Source: CALFBG01 sp045110315 (GTDB lineage Bacteria; Bacteroidota; Bacteroidia; Chitinophagales; Saprospiraceae). From it: 64,000 bases of DNA. The stretch is from assembly GCA_045110315.1 (NCBI GenBank), contig JBGCFY010000046.1:1-64000 (forward strand), written 5' to 3'. Positions within the stretch are counted from its first letter, which is position 1. Each line of letters opens with the position of its first letter. The notes under the pieces are model-generated. The model worked only from the letters and a program-made list of their open reading frames with translations. It was not told the origin of the DNA and made no database searches. The translations under genes were made by a program, and so were the position numbers. Below are positions 17,731-27,562 of this stretch, piece after piece.

Positions 17731-18093
17731 AATCCAATTTTAATGGTTAGGAATTCAAAGTCCCCCAAAAATAATTTTTTTTTATCCTTTTCCACGATTC
17801 TAGCTTAATATTTTTAGGATTAATTCCAAAAAGAGAGCTAAAGTGTTAGTTAAACGATAAAGTTGTGGAGAACTACCTCTTTTAAATGCCTTGTAGGCTA
17901 AGCAAGTTGAAGTTTTGGGGAAATTATTTTAGGGAAAAACAAGTTGAAGGAATTAAGTCAAAGAGCGCTATGATTCTTTTTTTTAATACCGTCAGTTATT
18001 GAAAAGGAATCTTCAAAATGCAGTAAGTATCAATAAATACCATTCCGTTTGGTGTTGGTAATGATTATTTGTGTTGTTGTGCATTTAAAAAAC
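17731..18093. other. Gene-free interval upstream of gcvH
   Basis: AT-rich with no open frame of note. It presumably contains the gcvH promoter, but I see no clean TAnnTTTG box. Confidence 0.5.
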
Positions 18094-18129
18094 AAAAAGC
18101 TGAATCCTTTGATAAGGATTCAGCTTTTT
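18094..18129 (-). terminator. Terminator of the citrate synthase gene
   Basis: Perfect 16-bp stem AAAAAGCTGAATCCTT with its complement around TGAT; T5 on either strand. It lies 30 bases past the gltA stop. Confidence 0.9.
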
Positions 18130-18159
18130 GAGTAACAATAGATTTTAAAATAAAATCGC

Positions 18160-19476
18160 TTATGTCAAGCCTTCTGATTTGAGGTGATCTAAAACCCACG
18201 CGGTCGTTACCGATTTTGGTCGTTCTAACGGCAAACCTAGCGCTCGAGACCAGCACAACGCAGATAATACTCCCAACGCACGAGAAACACCAAAGAGAAC
18301 CGTATAGTAACTATATTCCGTCAGACCATAATTAACTAAGATTGCACCAGAGTGAGCATCTACGTTTGGCCAAGGATTTTTGACTTTCCCCAAACCTTTA
18401 AGGATCGGAGGAATAACCTCAAAGCATTGCCAAACGACGTTGATAATTTCTGAGTCGGAAGTATATTCTTCTGCAAATCGTTTTTGTGCGATAAATCGTG
18501 GATCGGGTTCTCGCAGTACGGCGTGACCATAGCCCGGAATAACTTGTCCAGCAGCAAGCGTACTATTAACGTAGTCAATAATTTGAGACTTGCTTGGTCT
18601 TCTTGTTCCTAAGGTATCCAACATTTTGAAAATCCACTTAATTACTTCTTGGTTTGCTAAACCATGTAAAGGACCGGCCAAAGCGTGCATTCCGCCAGAA
18701 AAAGCGTGGTACGCATCACTTAAGGTAGAACCCACCAAGTGAGTTGCGTGTGCCGAAGCATTTCCTCCTTCGTGATCTGCGTGAATAGTTAAGTATAAAC
18801 GCATAAAACTTTTGAAATCTTCTCCTTCTATGCCCAACATATGAGCAAAATTCCCACCCCAATCTAAAGAAATATCTGGAGCGATGTGTTTGCCATCGTG
18901 ATAGGTACGACGATAAATATAAGCAGCAACTCGGGGCAAACGAGCAATTAAGTTCATGGCATCTTCGTAAGTAGCATCCCAGTATTGTCCTTTATTAAGA
19001 CCTTCCGCGTAGCGGCGAGAAAATACGCTTTCCGTTTGCATCGCGGAGATGGCTAAGTTAAACTGTGTCATTGGATGCGTATCCTTAGGCATTGCATCCA
19101 ACGCTTTGAAGACGTGATTAGGAACATTACTTCTATTCGTCCACTGATCCGTTAACCATTTTACTTGATCATCCGTTGGGACTTCACCAACAAGCATCAG
19201 CCAAAATAAACCTTCGGGAAGTGGTTCTTTACCTCCTGGTACTTTGGGTAGTTTGTCTCTTAGTTCGGGAATAGAGTGTCCTCGGAATCTAATTCCATCA
19301 ATGGAATCTAATTGGGAAGTTTCCCAAATCATACTCTTTACACCTCTCATTCCGCCAAAAACTTGTTTGAGGGTAACCTCATCAACTTTTTGACCACCAT
19401 GTGCTTTGAGTAATGATTTTACTTCCGTGCGTAATGCTTGTGACTTATCGGCAAATTTCTGTTTAAGCGGGTCCAT
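18160..19476 (-). CDS. gltA: Citrate synthase, eukaryote-like type
   Basis: A 438-aa enzyme condensing acetyl-CoA and oxaloacetate at TCA-cycle entry. It belongs to the mitochondrial-type branch: SIDGIRFRGHSIPEL, HADHEGGNASAHATHLVGS and GPLHGLANQEV. Catalytic residues align as His271 (pig His274), His318 in GYGHAVLR (pig His320) and Asp373 in NVDAHSG (pig Asp375). This type differs from the NADH-inhibited hexameric enterobacterial form and occurs in many Bacteroidota. Monocistronic with a terminator downstream. Confidence 0.96.
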   Translation of the reverse strand: MDPLKQKFADKSQALRTEVKSLLKAHGGQKVDEVTLKQVFGGMRGVKSMIWETSQLDSIDGIRFRGHSIPELRDKLPKVPGGKEPLPEGLFWLMLVGEVPTDDQVKWLTDQWTNRSNVPNHVFKALDAMPKDTHPMTQFNLAISAMQTESVFSRRYAEGLNKGQYWDATYEDAMNLIARLPRVAAYIYRRTYHDGKHIAPDISLDWGGNFAHMLGIEGEDFKSFMRLYLTIHADHEGGNASAHATHLVGSTLSDAYHAFSGGMHALAGPLHGLANQEVIKWIFKMLDTLGTRRPSKSQIIDYVNSTLAAGQVIPGYGHAVLREPDPRFIAQKRFAEEYTSDSEIINVVWQCFEVIPPILKGLGKVKNPWPNVDAHSGAILVNYGLTEYSYYTVLFGVSRALGVLSALCWSRALGLPLERPKSVTTAWVLDHLKSEGLT

Positions 19477-19651
19477 TCAGTAGGTATTATTAATAGGGTT
19501 AGTGGTAGTTACTTTTTAGTTGTCTAACTTAAAAACAAACTACCTTATGATTTAATAAGATAAGTGATTTTCATAAAATCAAAAATCACTGCATTATTAT
19601 AATTCAAAAAAGATTGATATTGTTCAAAAAAGAACGGAAAACCATATTTTT

Positions 19652-20077
19652 TTATTGAATGAGATACAATTCCGCGATCGCTACTTCGACTTCTCTTTGA
19701 CTAGCTTTATTTTCTCTCATTTCAAGTTCTTTATATGCTCTTTTTTTTCTGAGCTCAATTTGTTGCTCGCGGTAAACCTTTAGTTGGTCTTTGTTCAAAA
19801 TCATTCGAATAGAATTATTCATTCCCATGTCGATAGATTTTCTTTTTTTGAGAAACTGTTGAGGATCTGCGGCTTTAAGGCTTTGAATTTCCTGAGAGTT
19901 ACGAGTATGTCTAGCAACAATTTTTGCCATTTCACGACCTTGTTCGTCATTCAGCTGAAACATCGCACGATACTTTTCAGTGGCTCTGTTTTGCTCAGTA
20001 GCTGTTTGGTCTTGTTTTTGAGCGAAGACACCCGACACCAAAAAAACGGTGAATAAACTTAGGAGTATTTTTTTCAT
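19652..20077 (-). CDS. Small exported coiled-coil protein, unknown function
   Basis: A 141-aa protein with a signal peptide ending GVFAQ. The rest is highly charged and helical (KYRAMFQLNDEQGREMAKIV, later KDQLKVYREQQIELRKK), loosely like Spy/CpxP-type LTxxQ proteins in having 'LNDEQ' followed by paired helices and 'LNKDQLKVY'. A periplasmic chaperone-like or metal-sensing role is possible but weakly supported. Single gene with AT-rich flanks. Confidence 0.65.
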   Translation of the reverse strand: MKKILLSLFTVFLVSGVFAQKQDQTATEQNRATEKYRAMFQLNDEQGREMAKIVARHTRNSQEIQSLKAADPQQFLKKRKSIDMGMNNSIRMILNKDQLKVYREQQIELRKKRAYKELEMRENKASQREVEVAIAELYLIQ

Positions 20078-20296
20078 TTTAATTTATATTTTGAAATCTT
20101 GTCTTTATGAATTCTTGCTAAAGTACAATAATCCATTTGATGAAAGGATAAAAGACATCAGTTTTTGTCGTAAAAAAGCAAAATTACGATTTTTATTGTA
20201 TGATGTAAAGTACTCATAAGTTATTTGCGCTAAGTTATCCATCTATTTTTCTCTTGTAAGGCATTTGTATTCTATTTTTTTAATAATTTACGTCCA

Positions 20297-20896
20297 ATGA
20301 TTATTATCCAAGACATTTTAGTGAGTGACGACATCGTTGCTAAGCAATTTCATTGTAATCTCAGTGCCTGCAAAGGAGCTTGTTGTTGGGAAGGAGATTA
20401 CGGTGCTCCGCTAGAAGATGCAGAGCTTACGATTTTAGAAACCGATTACGAGAAAATTGCACCCTACTTGACCGAAGAAGGTAAAGCCGTGATTGAGCGC
20501 GAAGGAAAATTCACTTATTATAAAGAAGCAGATGAAAATGGAACACCACTTATTAATAACGGTGCCTGCGCTTATTTGAATTATACCGTATTAGGCATTG
20601 CACAGTGTGGCATTGAGCAAGCACACCAAGCTGGTGTTACCGATTTTAAGAAACCGATCTCTTGCCATTTGTATCCCATCCGCGTTAATGCTTCTCCTAA
20701 GCAAGGATTTGAGGCGATTAATTATGATGTTTGGGAAATTTGTTCGGCAGCTTGTCAATTGGGAAAAGAGAAACAAGTCCCCATTTATCAATTCGTAAAA
20801 GAGGCACTGATTCGCAAATATGGAGAAGCATTTTACGAAGAATTGGACGCAGCAGCACAATATATCGCAGCACAAGCGGAAAAAAGTCAAGAATAG
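20297..20896 (+). CDS. DUF3109 family cysteine-cluster protein
   Basis: A 199-aa cytoplasmic protein of the DUF3109 family. The Cys pattern is clear: Cys20, Cys25, Cys29 and Cys30 in CNLSACKGACC, then Cys91, Cys103, Cys123 in SCHLYPIR, Cys148 and Cys152. This resembles YkgJ-type zinc- or iron-chelating Fe-S cluster proteins. Function is not established. Single gene, immediately upstream of the PpiD gene but separated by a promoter. Confidence 0.85.
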   Translation: MIIIQDILVSDDIVAKQFHCNLSACKGACCWEGDYGAPLEDAELTILETDYEKIAPYLTEEGKAVIEREGKFTYYKEADENGTPLINNGACAYLNYTVLGIAQCGIEQAHQAGVTDFKKPISCHLYPIRVNASPKQGFEAINYDVWEICSAACQLGKEKQVPIYQFVKEALIRKYGEAFYEELDAAAQYIAAQAEKSQE

Positions 20897-20957
20897 TTGC
20901 TAAAAGAGCTGTGATTAGCCCCTTAACGGTACTATATTTACACATTTCGCTTATTTT

Positions 20958-20989
20958 TTTGACTTTAAGGTCTAAAGAATTTACCTTTG
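20958..20989 (+). promoter_or_regulatory. Promoter of the PpiD gene, TTTG-N20-TAccTTTG
   Basis: TTTG at 20958-20961, a 20-base spacer and TAccTTTG at 20982-20989 form a near-ideal Bacteroidota housekeeping promoter. Expected start is near 20996, leaving a leader of about 135 bases. Confidence 0.65.
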
Positions 20990-21132
20990 CATGGATTTTT
21001 TAGAAAGTACTCCTTTCTAAAACGACTCAATACTTAAATGTATTTAATTCGCTATATCTAAATCATGGTGAATTAAAGTTTTATATTAATCTTTTTTTTA
21101 ACTCTATCTAGAAATCAAAATACACGACAAGA

Positions 21133-23244
21133 ATGGCTTTGATTGGAAAAATTCGTAAAAACAGCTTGCTTTTAATTTTGTCAATTGGCTTGGCATTAGC
21201 AGCTTTTATCCTGATGGATATGTTCTCTGGTCAAAAAAGTATCTTTGGACAGACCCAAATGACCGTAGGCAACATTGCCGGTAAGAAAATCGATATTAAT
21301 GAATTTAATCGTTTAGAGAAGATTCGTTATCAAAATAGCGATAACTATTACAACAACCGTAATTCTTTATGGAATTACTTAATCGAAAAAACATTAGTTG
21401 AGCAGGAAGCTGATGCCCTTGGTCTTGGTGTTTCTAGTGCGGAGGTAATGGAATTGCAATTTGGCAATAATTTAAGCCCAATTATTCAACAAAGATGGGC
21501 GAATCCACAAACTCGACAAGTGGACAGAAATCAGTTGAATCAAATTAAAGCTGCTTTAGAAAATGGAGAGTTAGGAAAAGATCCTAATTTAGGTCCTTAC
21601 TGGAGAGAGCAAGAATTTGAAATTATCAAAGAGCGTTTACAGTCCAAATTGAATACCATGGTTAGCAAAGCCATGTATACGCCAAAATGGATGGTAGAAC
21701 AGACTTACTTGGATCAAAACCAGAAAGTTAATTTCGCTTACGTTAAAATTCCTTTTGATGATATTGATGATGCCGTAGAATTAACGGATAGTGACTACCA
21801 AAGTTACCTAAAAGATAATGCAGCACTTTATAAGCAAGACGAAGAAACTAGAAGACTAGATTACGTCGTATTTGACATCAAGCCTTCTAAAGCGGATTCT
21901 ATTAGTTACAGAACGGGCATTGCAGACTTAGTTAATGACTTTAAGTCAGCAGAAGATGATTCTTTATTCGTAGGTAATAATAATGGTACGATTGACGAAG
22001 TATACTTCTCAAAGAAAACTTTAAGCCCAGCGATTGCAGATACTTTATTTGACGTTCCTGTAGGTACCGTTTACGGTCCTTATTTGGATGGTGGGGCTTA
22101 CCGTGCAGTAAAAGTACTTGACCGTAAGGTGATTCCTGATTCTGTGCGATCTCGTCACATTTTAATTAATGCAGCGACACAACCAGAATATGCGCGGGCT
22201 TATCAAACGATTGATAGTTTGAAAACTTTATTTGAAAGTGGCAAGCATAGCTTTGATTCTTTGGCGATCAAATTTAGCCAGGGTCCTAGTGCTTCTAAAG
22301 GTGGTGATTTAGGCTTTAATCCTCCCAATGCGATGGTTAAGCCATTTAATGACGTAACTTTCTACAAAGCAGAAGAAGATAAAGTATATCCCGTGATTAC
22401 AAACTTTGGTGTACACTTGGTACAAGTAACGGGTAGAAAATTTATTAAAAATGAAACGGGCGTAAAAGTAGCTTATATTTCCGAACCGATTATTCCTAGT
22501 GATGAAACACAAAAGAATGTTTACGATGAAGTATTAACTTTTACGGGAGAAAATAGAACTTTAGAAAGTTTAGGGAAGAGCGTTGATGCTCGTTCCGACT
22601 TATCCATTGTAAGTTCTGCAGCTTTGAAGAAGAATGATTTCATCGTAGGAGATTTAGGAAGTGGCCAATCTTCTAGAGATATGGTAAAATGGGCGTTCTC
22701 TCCAAATACATCCGTCGGAGATGTTTCTCCAGAAATCTTTACCTTCCAAGCGCAAGGTCAATTTTATGCTAACAAATATGTGGTTACTGGCTTGAGAAGC
22801 ATTCAAGCGGCAGGTTTACCTTCTATTGCTAATGTTAAGAACGAATTGGAGCCGTTGGTAAGAAATCTTAAAAAGGCTGGTTTGGTGAAAGGTAAGGTTA
22901 GCGGTAAAGACTTAAACAGTATTGCTGGAATGTACAGTACGAAAGTTGATACGGTGAATGGAGCAAGTTTTGCTTCTCCATTTGCACAAGGATTAGGAAA
23001 CGAGCCTAAGGTTATTTCTTCTAGCTTCAGTATGGACATGAACCAAGTATCTGAGCCAATTGTAGGTAACTCTGGTGTTTATGTTGTGAAATTAACGAAT
23101 AAGACGACACCACCGCCATTATCAAACGTACCTGAATTAAGAAAGAGAACTTCTTTACAGGCACAAAGCCAAGTAAGAGGTAGTTTAATTCAAGCGATGA
23201 AAAAGAACGCGACAATCAAGGATTTCCGTTCAAACTTTTACTAG
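21133..23244 (+). CDS. Periplasmic peptidyl-prolyl isomerase, PpiD/SurA-like
   Basis: A 703-aa membrane-anchored foldase. It opens MALIGKIRKNSLLLILSIGLALAAF with a single membrane anchor (about 11-30), then a SurA-N-like chaperone region (about 45-250) and a parvulin domain (about 335-435) with RSRHILINA, FDSLAIKFSQGPSASKGGDL and GVHLVQVTGR. The C-terminal 250 residues form a second chaperone arm. It assists folding of outer-membrane and secreted proteins. Monocistronic, with its own promoter and a strong hairpin behind. Confidence 0.92.
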   Translation: MALIGKIRKNSLLLILSIGLALAAFILMDMFSGQKSIFGQTQMTVGNIAGKKIDINEFNRLEKIRYQNSDNYYNNRNSLWNYLIEKTLVEQEADALGLGVSSAEVMELQFGNNLSPIIQQRWANPQTRQVDRNQLNQIKAALENGELGKDPNLGPYWREQEFEIIKERLQSKLNTMVSKAMYTPKWMVEQTYLDQNQKVNFAYVKIPFDDIDDAVELTDSDYQSYLKDNAALYKQDEETRRLDYVVFDIKPSKADSISYRTGIADLVNDFKSAEDDSLFVGNNNGTIDEVYFSKKTLSPAIADTLFDVPVGTVYGPYLDGGAYRAVKVLDRKVIPDSVRSRHILINAATQPEYARAYQTIDSLKTLFESGKHSFDSLAIKFSQGPSASKGGDLGFNPPNAMVKPFNDVTFYKAEEDKVYPVITNFGVHLVQVTGRKFIKNETGVKVAYISEPIIPSDETQKNVYDEVLTFTGENRTLESLGKSVDARSDLSIVSSAALKKNDFIVGDLGSGQSSRDMVKWAFSPNTSVGDVSPEIFTFQAQGQFYANKYVVTGLRSIQAAGLPSIANVKNELEPLVRNLKKAGLVKGKVSGKDLNSIAGMYSTKVDTVNGASFASPFAQGLGNEPKVISSSFSMDMNQVSEPIVGNSGVYVVKLTNKTTPPPLSNVPELRKRTSLQAQSQVRGSLIQAMKKNATIKDFRSNFY

Positions 23245-23318
23245 ATTTCCCGTCTAATAGTTTGCTTTGGGTGACTTTATCCCAAAATTTTAGTCTAAAA
23301 AGCAAAGCCCTATAATAT

Positions 23319-23353
23319 ATCTGTCCCCATTTACGTAATAAATGGGGACAGAT
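23319..23353 (+). terminator. Perfect 15-bp hairpin after the PpiD gene
   Basis: ATCTGTCCCCATTTA pairs perfectly with its complement (23339-23353) around CGTAA. There is no T-run after it, so it is either a terminator of unusual form or a 3' RNA-stabilising stem. Confidence 0.6.
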
Positions 23354-23420
23354 TATCCAAAACTTCCCTAACGAATCCCCAAGTAATTATCTAGTTGTTA
23401 GATAAGGGTACTTAACGATT

Positions 23421-23428
23421 TACCTTTG
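23421..23428 (+). promoter_or_regulatory. Candidate -7 box TAccTTTG in the PpiD-Ugd interval
   Basis: TACCTTTG with GTTG 23 bases upstream. It would give a 450-base leader before the Ugd gene, so it may instead drive a short untranslated RNA or be fortuitous. Apart from this box, the hairpin at 23319 and the repeat at 23674, the 640-base interval shows no gene. Confidence 0.3.
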
Positions 23429-23673
23429 CCCCATATTATTGGTGCAAAAGTCTTAATTGGCATAACTTGTGTATTCCATTAAGTATGATTAGGTACAATC
23501 ATTTGTGCTTTGACTAGGATTTCATTTGGAATCCACTAAAAAAGTAGCTACGATTTCTTTCAGGATTATGCTATTTCTTTTTGTCAAATTGCGTTAAGTA
23601 CTAGTAGTAAGTTAATGACAATGCAATTTTGTCCAAATACTTGCTTACTTCTATCGCTAAAAGAACAATTAAT

Positions 23674-23836
23674 GAAGCTGTTTAGAAATAGGTTTTAATA
23701 CCTGCGGCTAAAGCATTGTGATCCAGTACTTCAGTTTTTCTTATTCAGTAGCGATATAGCTGCGAAAGATAGAAAAATGATGTCCTGAGTTATAAGCCTT
23801 TAACTTCGGTTACTAAGGTCATTTAAAAGCAACTTT
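23674..23836 (+). mobile_element. MITE-like element, diverged copy 3
   Basis: A 163-base unit with ends GAAGCTGTTTAGAAATAG and (complement of) AAAGTTGCTTTTAAATGA. It contains GCATTGTGATCCAGTACTTC upstream of a central GTAGCGATATAGCTGCGAAA, which aligns with the equivalent part of the 43629 copy at the same offset (about 73 bases from the left end). No coding capacity. It lies directly upstream of the Ugd gene. Confidence 0.5.
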
Positions 23837-23886
23837 AATTTATATACCCTTTTGATAATTTTATATAATTTTAAAATCAACTTAAA

Positions 23887-25236
23887 ATGAATATAGCTGT
23901 AGTTGGTACCGGATATGTCGGTTTAGTAACTGGAACTTGTTTTGCTGAAACTGGAAATAATGTAATCTGCGTTGACATTGATGAGCAGAAAGTAGAGCGA
24001 ATGCGCAACGGAGAAGTGCCTATTTTTGAGCCCGGCCTAGAATTGCTTTTTGAAAGAAACACCAAACAAGGTCGTTTAAGTTTTACGACGGACTTAGCCA
24101 GTGCTATTGAAAATGCATCGGTTATCTTTTTGGCTTTACCTACTCCTCCGGGGGAAGATGGTTCGGCTGACCTTTCCTATATTTTAGGCGTAGCAAAACA
24201 ACTTTCTTCAATGATCACAAAATATAAAGTTGTGATTGATAAAAGTACTGTTCCAGTAGGAACTTCAGAAAAAGTACACGCTGCCTTAGCAGAAAACTGC
24301 AGTACAGATTTATTTGACGTTGTTTCTAATCCTGAGTTTTTACGGGAAGGAGTAGCAGTAGATGATTTCATGAAGCCGGACCGAGTGGTTATTGGTACAA
24401 GTTCTGAGAAAGCAAGAAAAGTAATGAAGCTTTTATATGAGCCATTTGTAAGACAAGGAAATCCAATCATTTTTATGGATGAGCGTTCTGCTGAAATGAC
24501 GAAGTATGCTGCCAATTCTTACTTAGCTGCTCGAATTTCTTTTATGAACGAGATTGCTAATCTTTGTGAGAAAGCCGGTGCAGATGTCGATAATGTAAGA
24601 AAAGGAATGGGTAGTGATAGCCGAATTGGAAAGCGATTTTTATTTCCAGGGGTAGGATACGGAGGAAGTTGTTTCCCTAAAGATGTACAAGCCTTAGCTA
24701 AAACAGCTAATCAACACGATTACGATTTTAAGATTTTGAATTCTGTGATGAACGTGAACCGTTTACAAAAGAATATACTATCCCAAAAAATTAAGCATTT
24801 CTTTGGAGATGATATCGCAGGCAAAACAATTGCAGTTTGGGGATTAGCCTTTAAACCTAATACAGATGATATCCGAGAAGCACCAGCATTATACATCATT
24901 GATGAATTGTTGGAAGCTGGCGCTAAAATAAAAGCGTATGATCCAGAAGCGATGGACAACGTTAAGAAACTTTATGGCGATAAAATCACTTTAGTAAGCA
25001 ACCAGTATGATGCATTGGAAGATGCGGATGCGTTGGCAATCATCACAGAGTGGAGCGTTTTCCGTACACCAAGTTTTGAAAAATTGAAAAGCTTAAAGCA
25101 TCAAGCAATTTTTGATGGTCGAAACTTATACGATATGGAAAAAATGCGAGCGTTAGGTTTACATTACGAAAGTATTGGTAGAGCTAAAATACAAATAGCA
25201 AAAGTGTCTGAGCCAAGTCAAAACGGAGTAAATTAA
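23887..25236 (+). CDS. ugd: UDP-glucose 6-dehydrogenase
   Basis: A 449-aa NAD enzyme that oxidises UDP-glucose twice to UDP-glucuronate for exopolysaccharide, capsule or LPS sugars. The Rossmann motif is GTGYVGLVTG (residues 7-16). Catalytic Lys207 sits in MTKYAANSYLA, Cys262 and Asp266 in GGSCFPKD, and the C-terminal UDP-binding domain has WGLAFKPNTDDIREAPA. Related UDP-ManNAc dehydrogenases share the fold, but the sequence reads as a Ugd. No glycan operon is adjacent; it ends at a terminator. Confidence 0.94.
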   Translation: MNIAVVGTGYVGLVTGTCFAETGNNVICVDIDEQKVERMRNGEVPIFEPGLELLFERNTKQGRLSFTTDLASAIENASVIFLALPTPPGEDGSADLSYILGVAKQLSSMITKYKVVIDKSTVPVGTSEKVHAALAENCSTDLFDVVSNPEFLREGVAVDDFMKPDRVVIGTSSEKARKVMKLLYEPFVRQGNPIIFMDERSAEMTKYAANSYLAARISFMNEIANLCEKAGADVDNVRKGMGSDSRIGKRFLFPGVGYGGSCFPKDVQALAKTANQHDYDFKILNSVMNVNRLQKNILSQKIKHFFGDDIAGKTIAVWGLAFKPNTDDIREAPALYIIDELLEAGAKIKAYDPEAMDNVKKLYGDKITLVSNQYDALEDADALAIITEWSVFRTPSFEKLKSLKHQAIFDGRNLYDMEKMRALGLHYESIGRAKIQIAKVSEPSQNGVN

Positions 25237-25287
25237 ACAACTCTAGTTCGATCGAGGAAATATTTTCAAATATTTGACATTCTATAG

Positions 25288-25317
25288 AAAGTCCGTGATG
25301 TATTTCACGGACTTTTT
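25288..25317 (+). terminator. Terminator of the Ugd gene
   Basis: 11-bp stem AAAGTCCGTGA/TCACGGACTTT, 6-base loop, T5. Confidence 0.85.
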
Positions 25318-25403
25318 ATAATTTTAGGCTGTCCTATTCGTTGAATATTTCGTATTCATTTTTTTTGGTAAAAAATAGTCGACTTATCTTTTACCAAAAC
25401 AAC

Positions 25404-25411
25404 TATCTTTG
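25404..25411 (+). promoter_or_regulatory. Candidate -7 box TAtcTTTG of the MORN lipoprotein/PorQ genes
   Basis: TATCTTTG matches the -7 consensus about 120 bases upstream of the lipoprotein start. No -33 box was found at the right distance. Confidence 0.35.
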
Positions 25412-25529
25412 TTTGGCATATTGTCAAAACTAATTTTAGTTTTTTCCTTAAAAATAAGTAATTCGAGCAATTGGGTTAAGTCCTAAATTTTGAGAATGAC
25501 TTAGCGTAAAGTCTAGAAAAATAAAAACT

Positions 25530-26171
25530 ATGACACGATTAAGCTTTTTTGTAATCTTGGTTTCTTTTTTATGCTTCGCTTGTGGCAAGCAAACAGAAAT
25601 CGCCGAAGTACGTGATGGAGAAGGTAATCTCATTGAGAAATACACAAAAGATTCTAAAACGAATTTGAGAAATGGGCTCAGTACTAAATACATTGGTAAG
25701 CACAAAGTTGAAGAAGCAAATTACTTAAATGATGTACTCCACGGAGAACGAAAAGTATTTTACGAAAATGGTAGCGTAGAAGCCCTTGAGAATTACGAGA
25801 ATGGCATCTTTGTAGGACCGTACAAATCTTTTTACGAAGAAAATAATACGCTTAAGAGTGAAGGAGCATACGTAGCGGGGAATATGACGGGGAATTGGAA
25901 GTTTTATTATCCGAACGGAAGAGTGAAAGAAATTGTAGCTTTCAAAGGAAACGAAGAAGATGGTCCTTTCGAAGAGTATTATGAAAATGGAACCATTAAA
26001 GCTAAGGGGAATTATAAAACGCTAGAAGGGTCCGTCAATCCCAATAAAGAACACGGAGAACTAGAATTATTTGACGAAACGGGAACCTTAGTCAAAAAAA
26101 TGAATTGTAACTACGGTGCTTGCGTCACGACTTGGACAAAAAAGGACGGAGCAGTAAAAAAGGAAGAATAG
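25530..26171 (+). CDS. MORN-repeat (YwqK-like) lipoprotein
   Basis: A 213-aa predicted lipoprotein; lipobox CFAC with Cys18, then GKQTE. The mature part holds about five MORN-type repeats of pattern G..K.YYENG..K....Y.NG (for example HGERKVFYENGSVEALENYE and TGNWKFYYPNGRVKEIVAFK). Such repeats are common in Bacteroidota antitoxin-like YwqK and surface proteins; here the lipid anchor places it in the envelope. Function unknown. PorQ follows 62 bases downstream on the same strand, probably in one transcript. Confidence 0.82.
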   Translation: MTRLSFFVILVSFLCFACGKQTEIAEVRDGEGNLIEKYTKDSKTNLRNGLSTKYIGKHKVEEANYLNDVLHGERKVFYENGSVEALENYENGIFVGPYKSFYEENNTLKSEGAYVAGNMTGNWKFYYPNGRVKEIVAFKGNEEDGPFEEYYENGTIKAKGNYKTLEGSVNPNKEHGELELFDETGTLVKKMNCNYGACVTTWTKKDGAVKKEE

Positions 26172-26233
26172 GTTTCTAAAACTCAATAATAAGAACTGCC
26201 AACTTTTGCAGTTACTGATATACCCATTGTGCT

Positions 26234-27283
26234 ATGAATAAAGTTTTATTTTTTTTAGTTTTATTTTTTTGCTCTAACTCCTCTTGGGGACAAATTGGCG
26301 GAGATAACGTTTACGAATTTTTAAATTTTTCTAGTTCCGCTAGAATCACGGGCTTGGGTGGAAACTTAATCACCATTAAGGATGATGACGTTTCATTGGC
26401 ACAGGCGAATCCAGCTTTGCTCAACCCGACGATGCATCAAGCAATTTCTTTCAATCACAATTTCCACTTAGCAGGTATTCAACACGGATTTGTTAATTAT
26501 GGTCATGAGATCAAGCCTTGGAAAATTAATGTACACGGTGGGATTCAATATACTAGTTATGGCGAGTTTATTGGAACCAATGAATTTGGTAACGTCACGG
26601 GAAATTTCAAAGCTTCGGAGTACGCAATTACTATGGGTGCCTCGCATCAGCTTTATGAAAATTTATCTATCGGAGCCAACGTCAAAGTTATTAGTTCTCA
26701 ATTGGAAGCGTACCACTCCGTAGGTATTGCGACCGATTTAGCTGCTTTTTATCAAGATTCTTCTAAAAGTTTTAGTGCGACGCTCGTCGTTAGAAACTTG
26801 GGAACACAACTTAGCACTTACGAAGAAGGTCGTCAGGAATCTCTTCCCTTGGATTTACAATTCGGTATTTCGAAAAAATTGAAATATCTTCCTTTTCGCT
26901 TCTCCATTATTGCGCACAATTTACAACGCTGGAATATTCTCTACGATGATCCGAACCAAGAAGAAACGACACTTTTGTTTGGCGACGAACAAAATAATTC
27001 AGAACGCAGTAATGCTTCTATTTTCTTCGATAATCTATTCCGCCATTTTATTTTTAATGGAGAATTTTTATTTGGTAAAACAGAAAATTTCCGCCTGCGA
27101 GTCGGTTATAATCATTTTAGACGGAAAGAATTATCGGTTGAAAACTTTAGAAGTCTATCTGGTTTTTCCCTCGGTTTAGGTTTTAAAATCAATCGTTTTC
27201 GGATTGATTATGGTCGGAGTTTTTATCACATTGCGGGTGGGGTAAATCATTTCAGTATTTCTACCAATCTCCAATCCTTTTAA
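26234..27283 (+). CDS. porQ: Type IX secretion system protein PorQ
   Basis: A 349-aa outer-membrane beta protein. Signal peptide ends SSWGQ, followed by the PorQ opening GGDNVYEFLNFSSSARITGLGG and alternating amphipathic strands to the end. PorQ helps assemble the attachment complex that anchors T9SS cargo to the surface lipopolysaccharide. It indicates that the organism has or had T9SS, consistent with the sorting-tail relic at 6144. The usual cytidylate kinase neighbour is not present. Confidence 0.85.
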   Translation: MNKVLFFLVLFFCSNSSWGQIGGDNVYEFLNFSSSARITGLGGNLITIKDDDVSLAQANPALLNPTMHQAISFNHNFHLAGIQHGFVNYGHEIKPWKINVHGGIQYTSYGEFIGTNEFGNVTGNFKASEYAITMGASHQLYENLSIGANVKVISSQLEAYHSVGIATDLAAFYQDSSKSFSATLVVRNLGTQLSTYEEGRQESLPLDLQFGISKKLKYLPFRFSIIAHNLQRWNILYDDPNQEETTLLFGDEQNNSERSNASIFFDNLFRHFIFNGEFLFGKTENFRLRVGYNHFRRKELSVENFRSLSGFSLGLGFKINRFRIDYGRSFYHIAGGVNHFSISTNLQSF

Positions 27284-27562
27284 GTAAAGTTCTTGAGCAA
27301 CTTGAGTAAATGCTTATTTATTTAAAAATAAACGGTACAGGAAGCAACGCTTTGGTTTAAAACCGTGGTCTTTAGTATTGTAAGTACAATTGACTGTACG
27401 CGCAAAAACTGCTTTAAGCCGTTACCTAAAAGGAATTTGAGTAACGAAAATACTGCTCAAAAAAATGGACGGAAGTTAGTAAGTGGTTTAATTTGTCTTG
27501 GTAAGTATTATCGGTGGGCGTTTTACACCGTAGGGATAAAAGAGCCCCGAATACGCCTTGGA

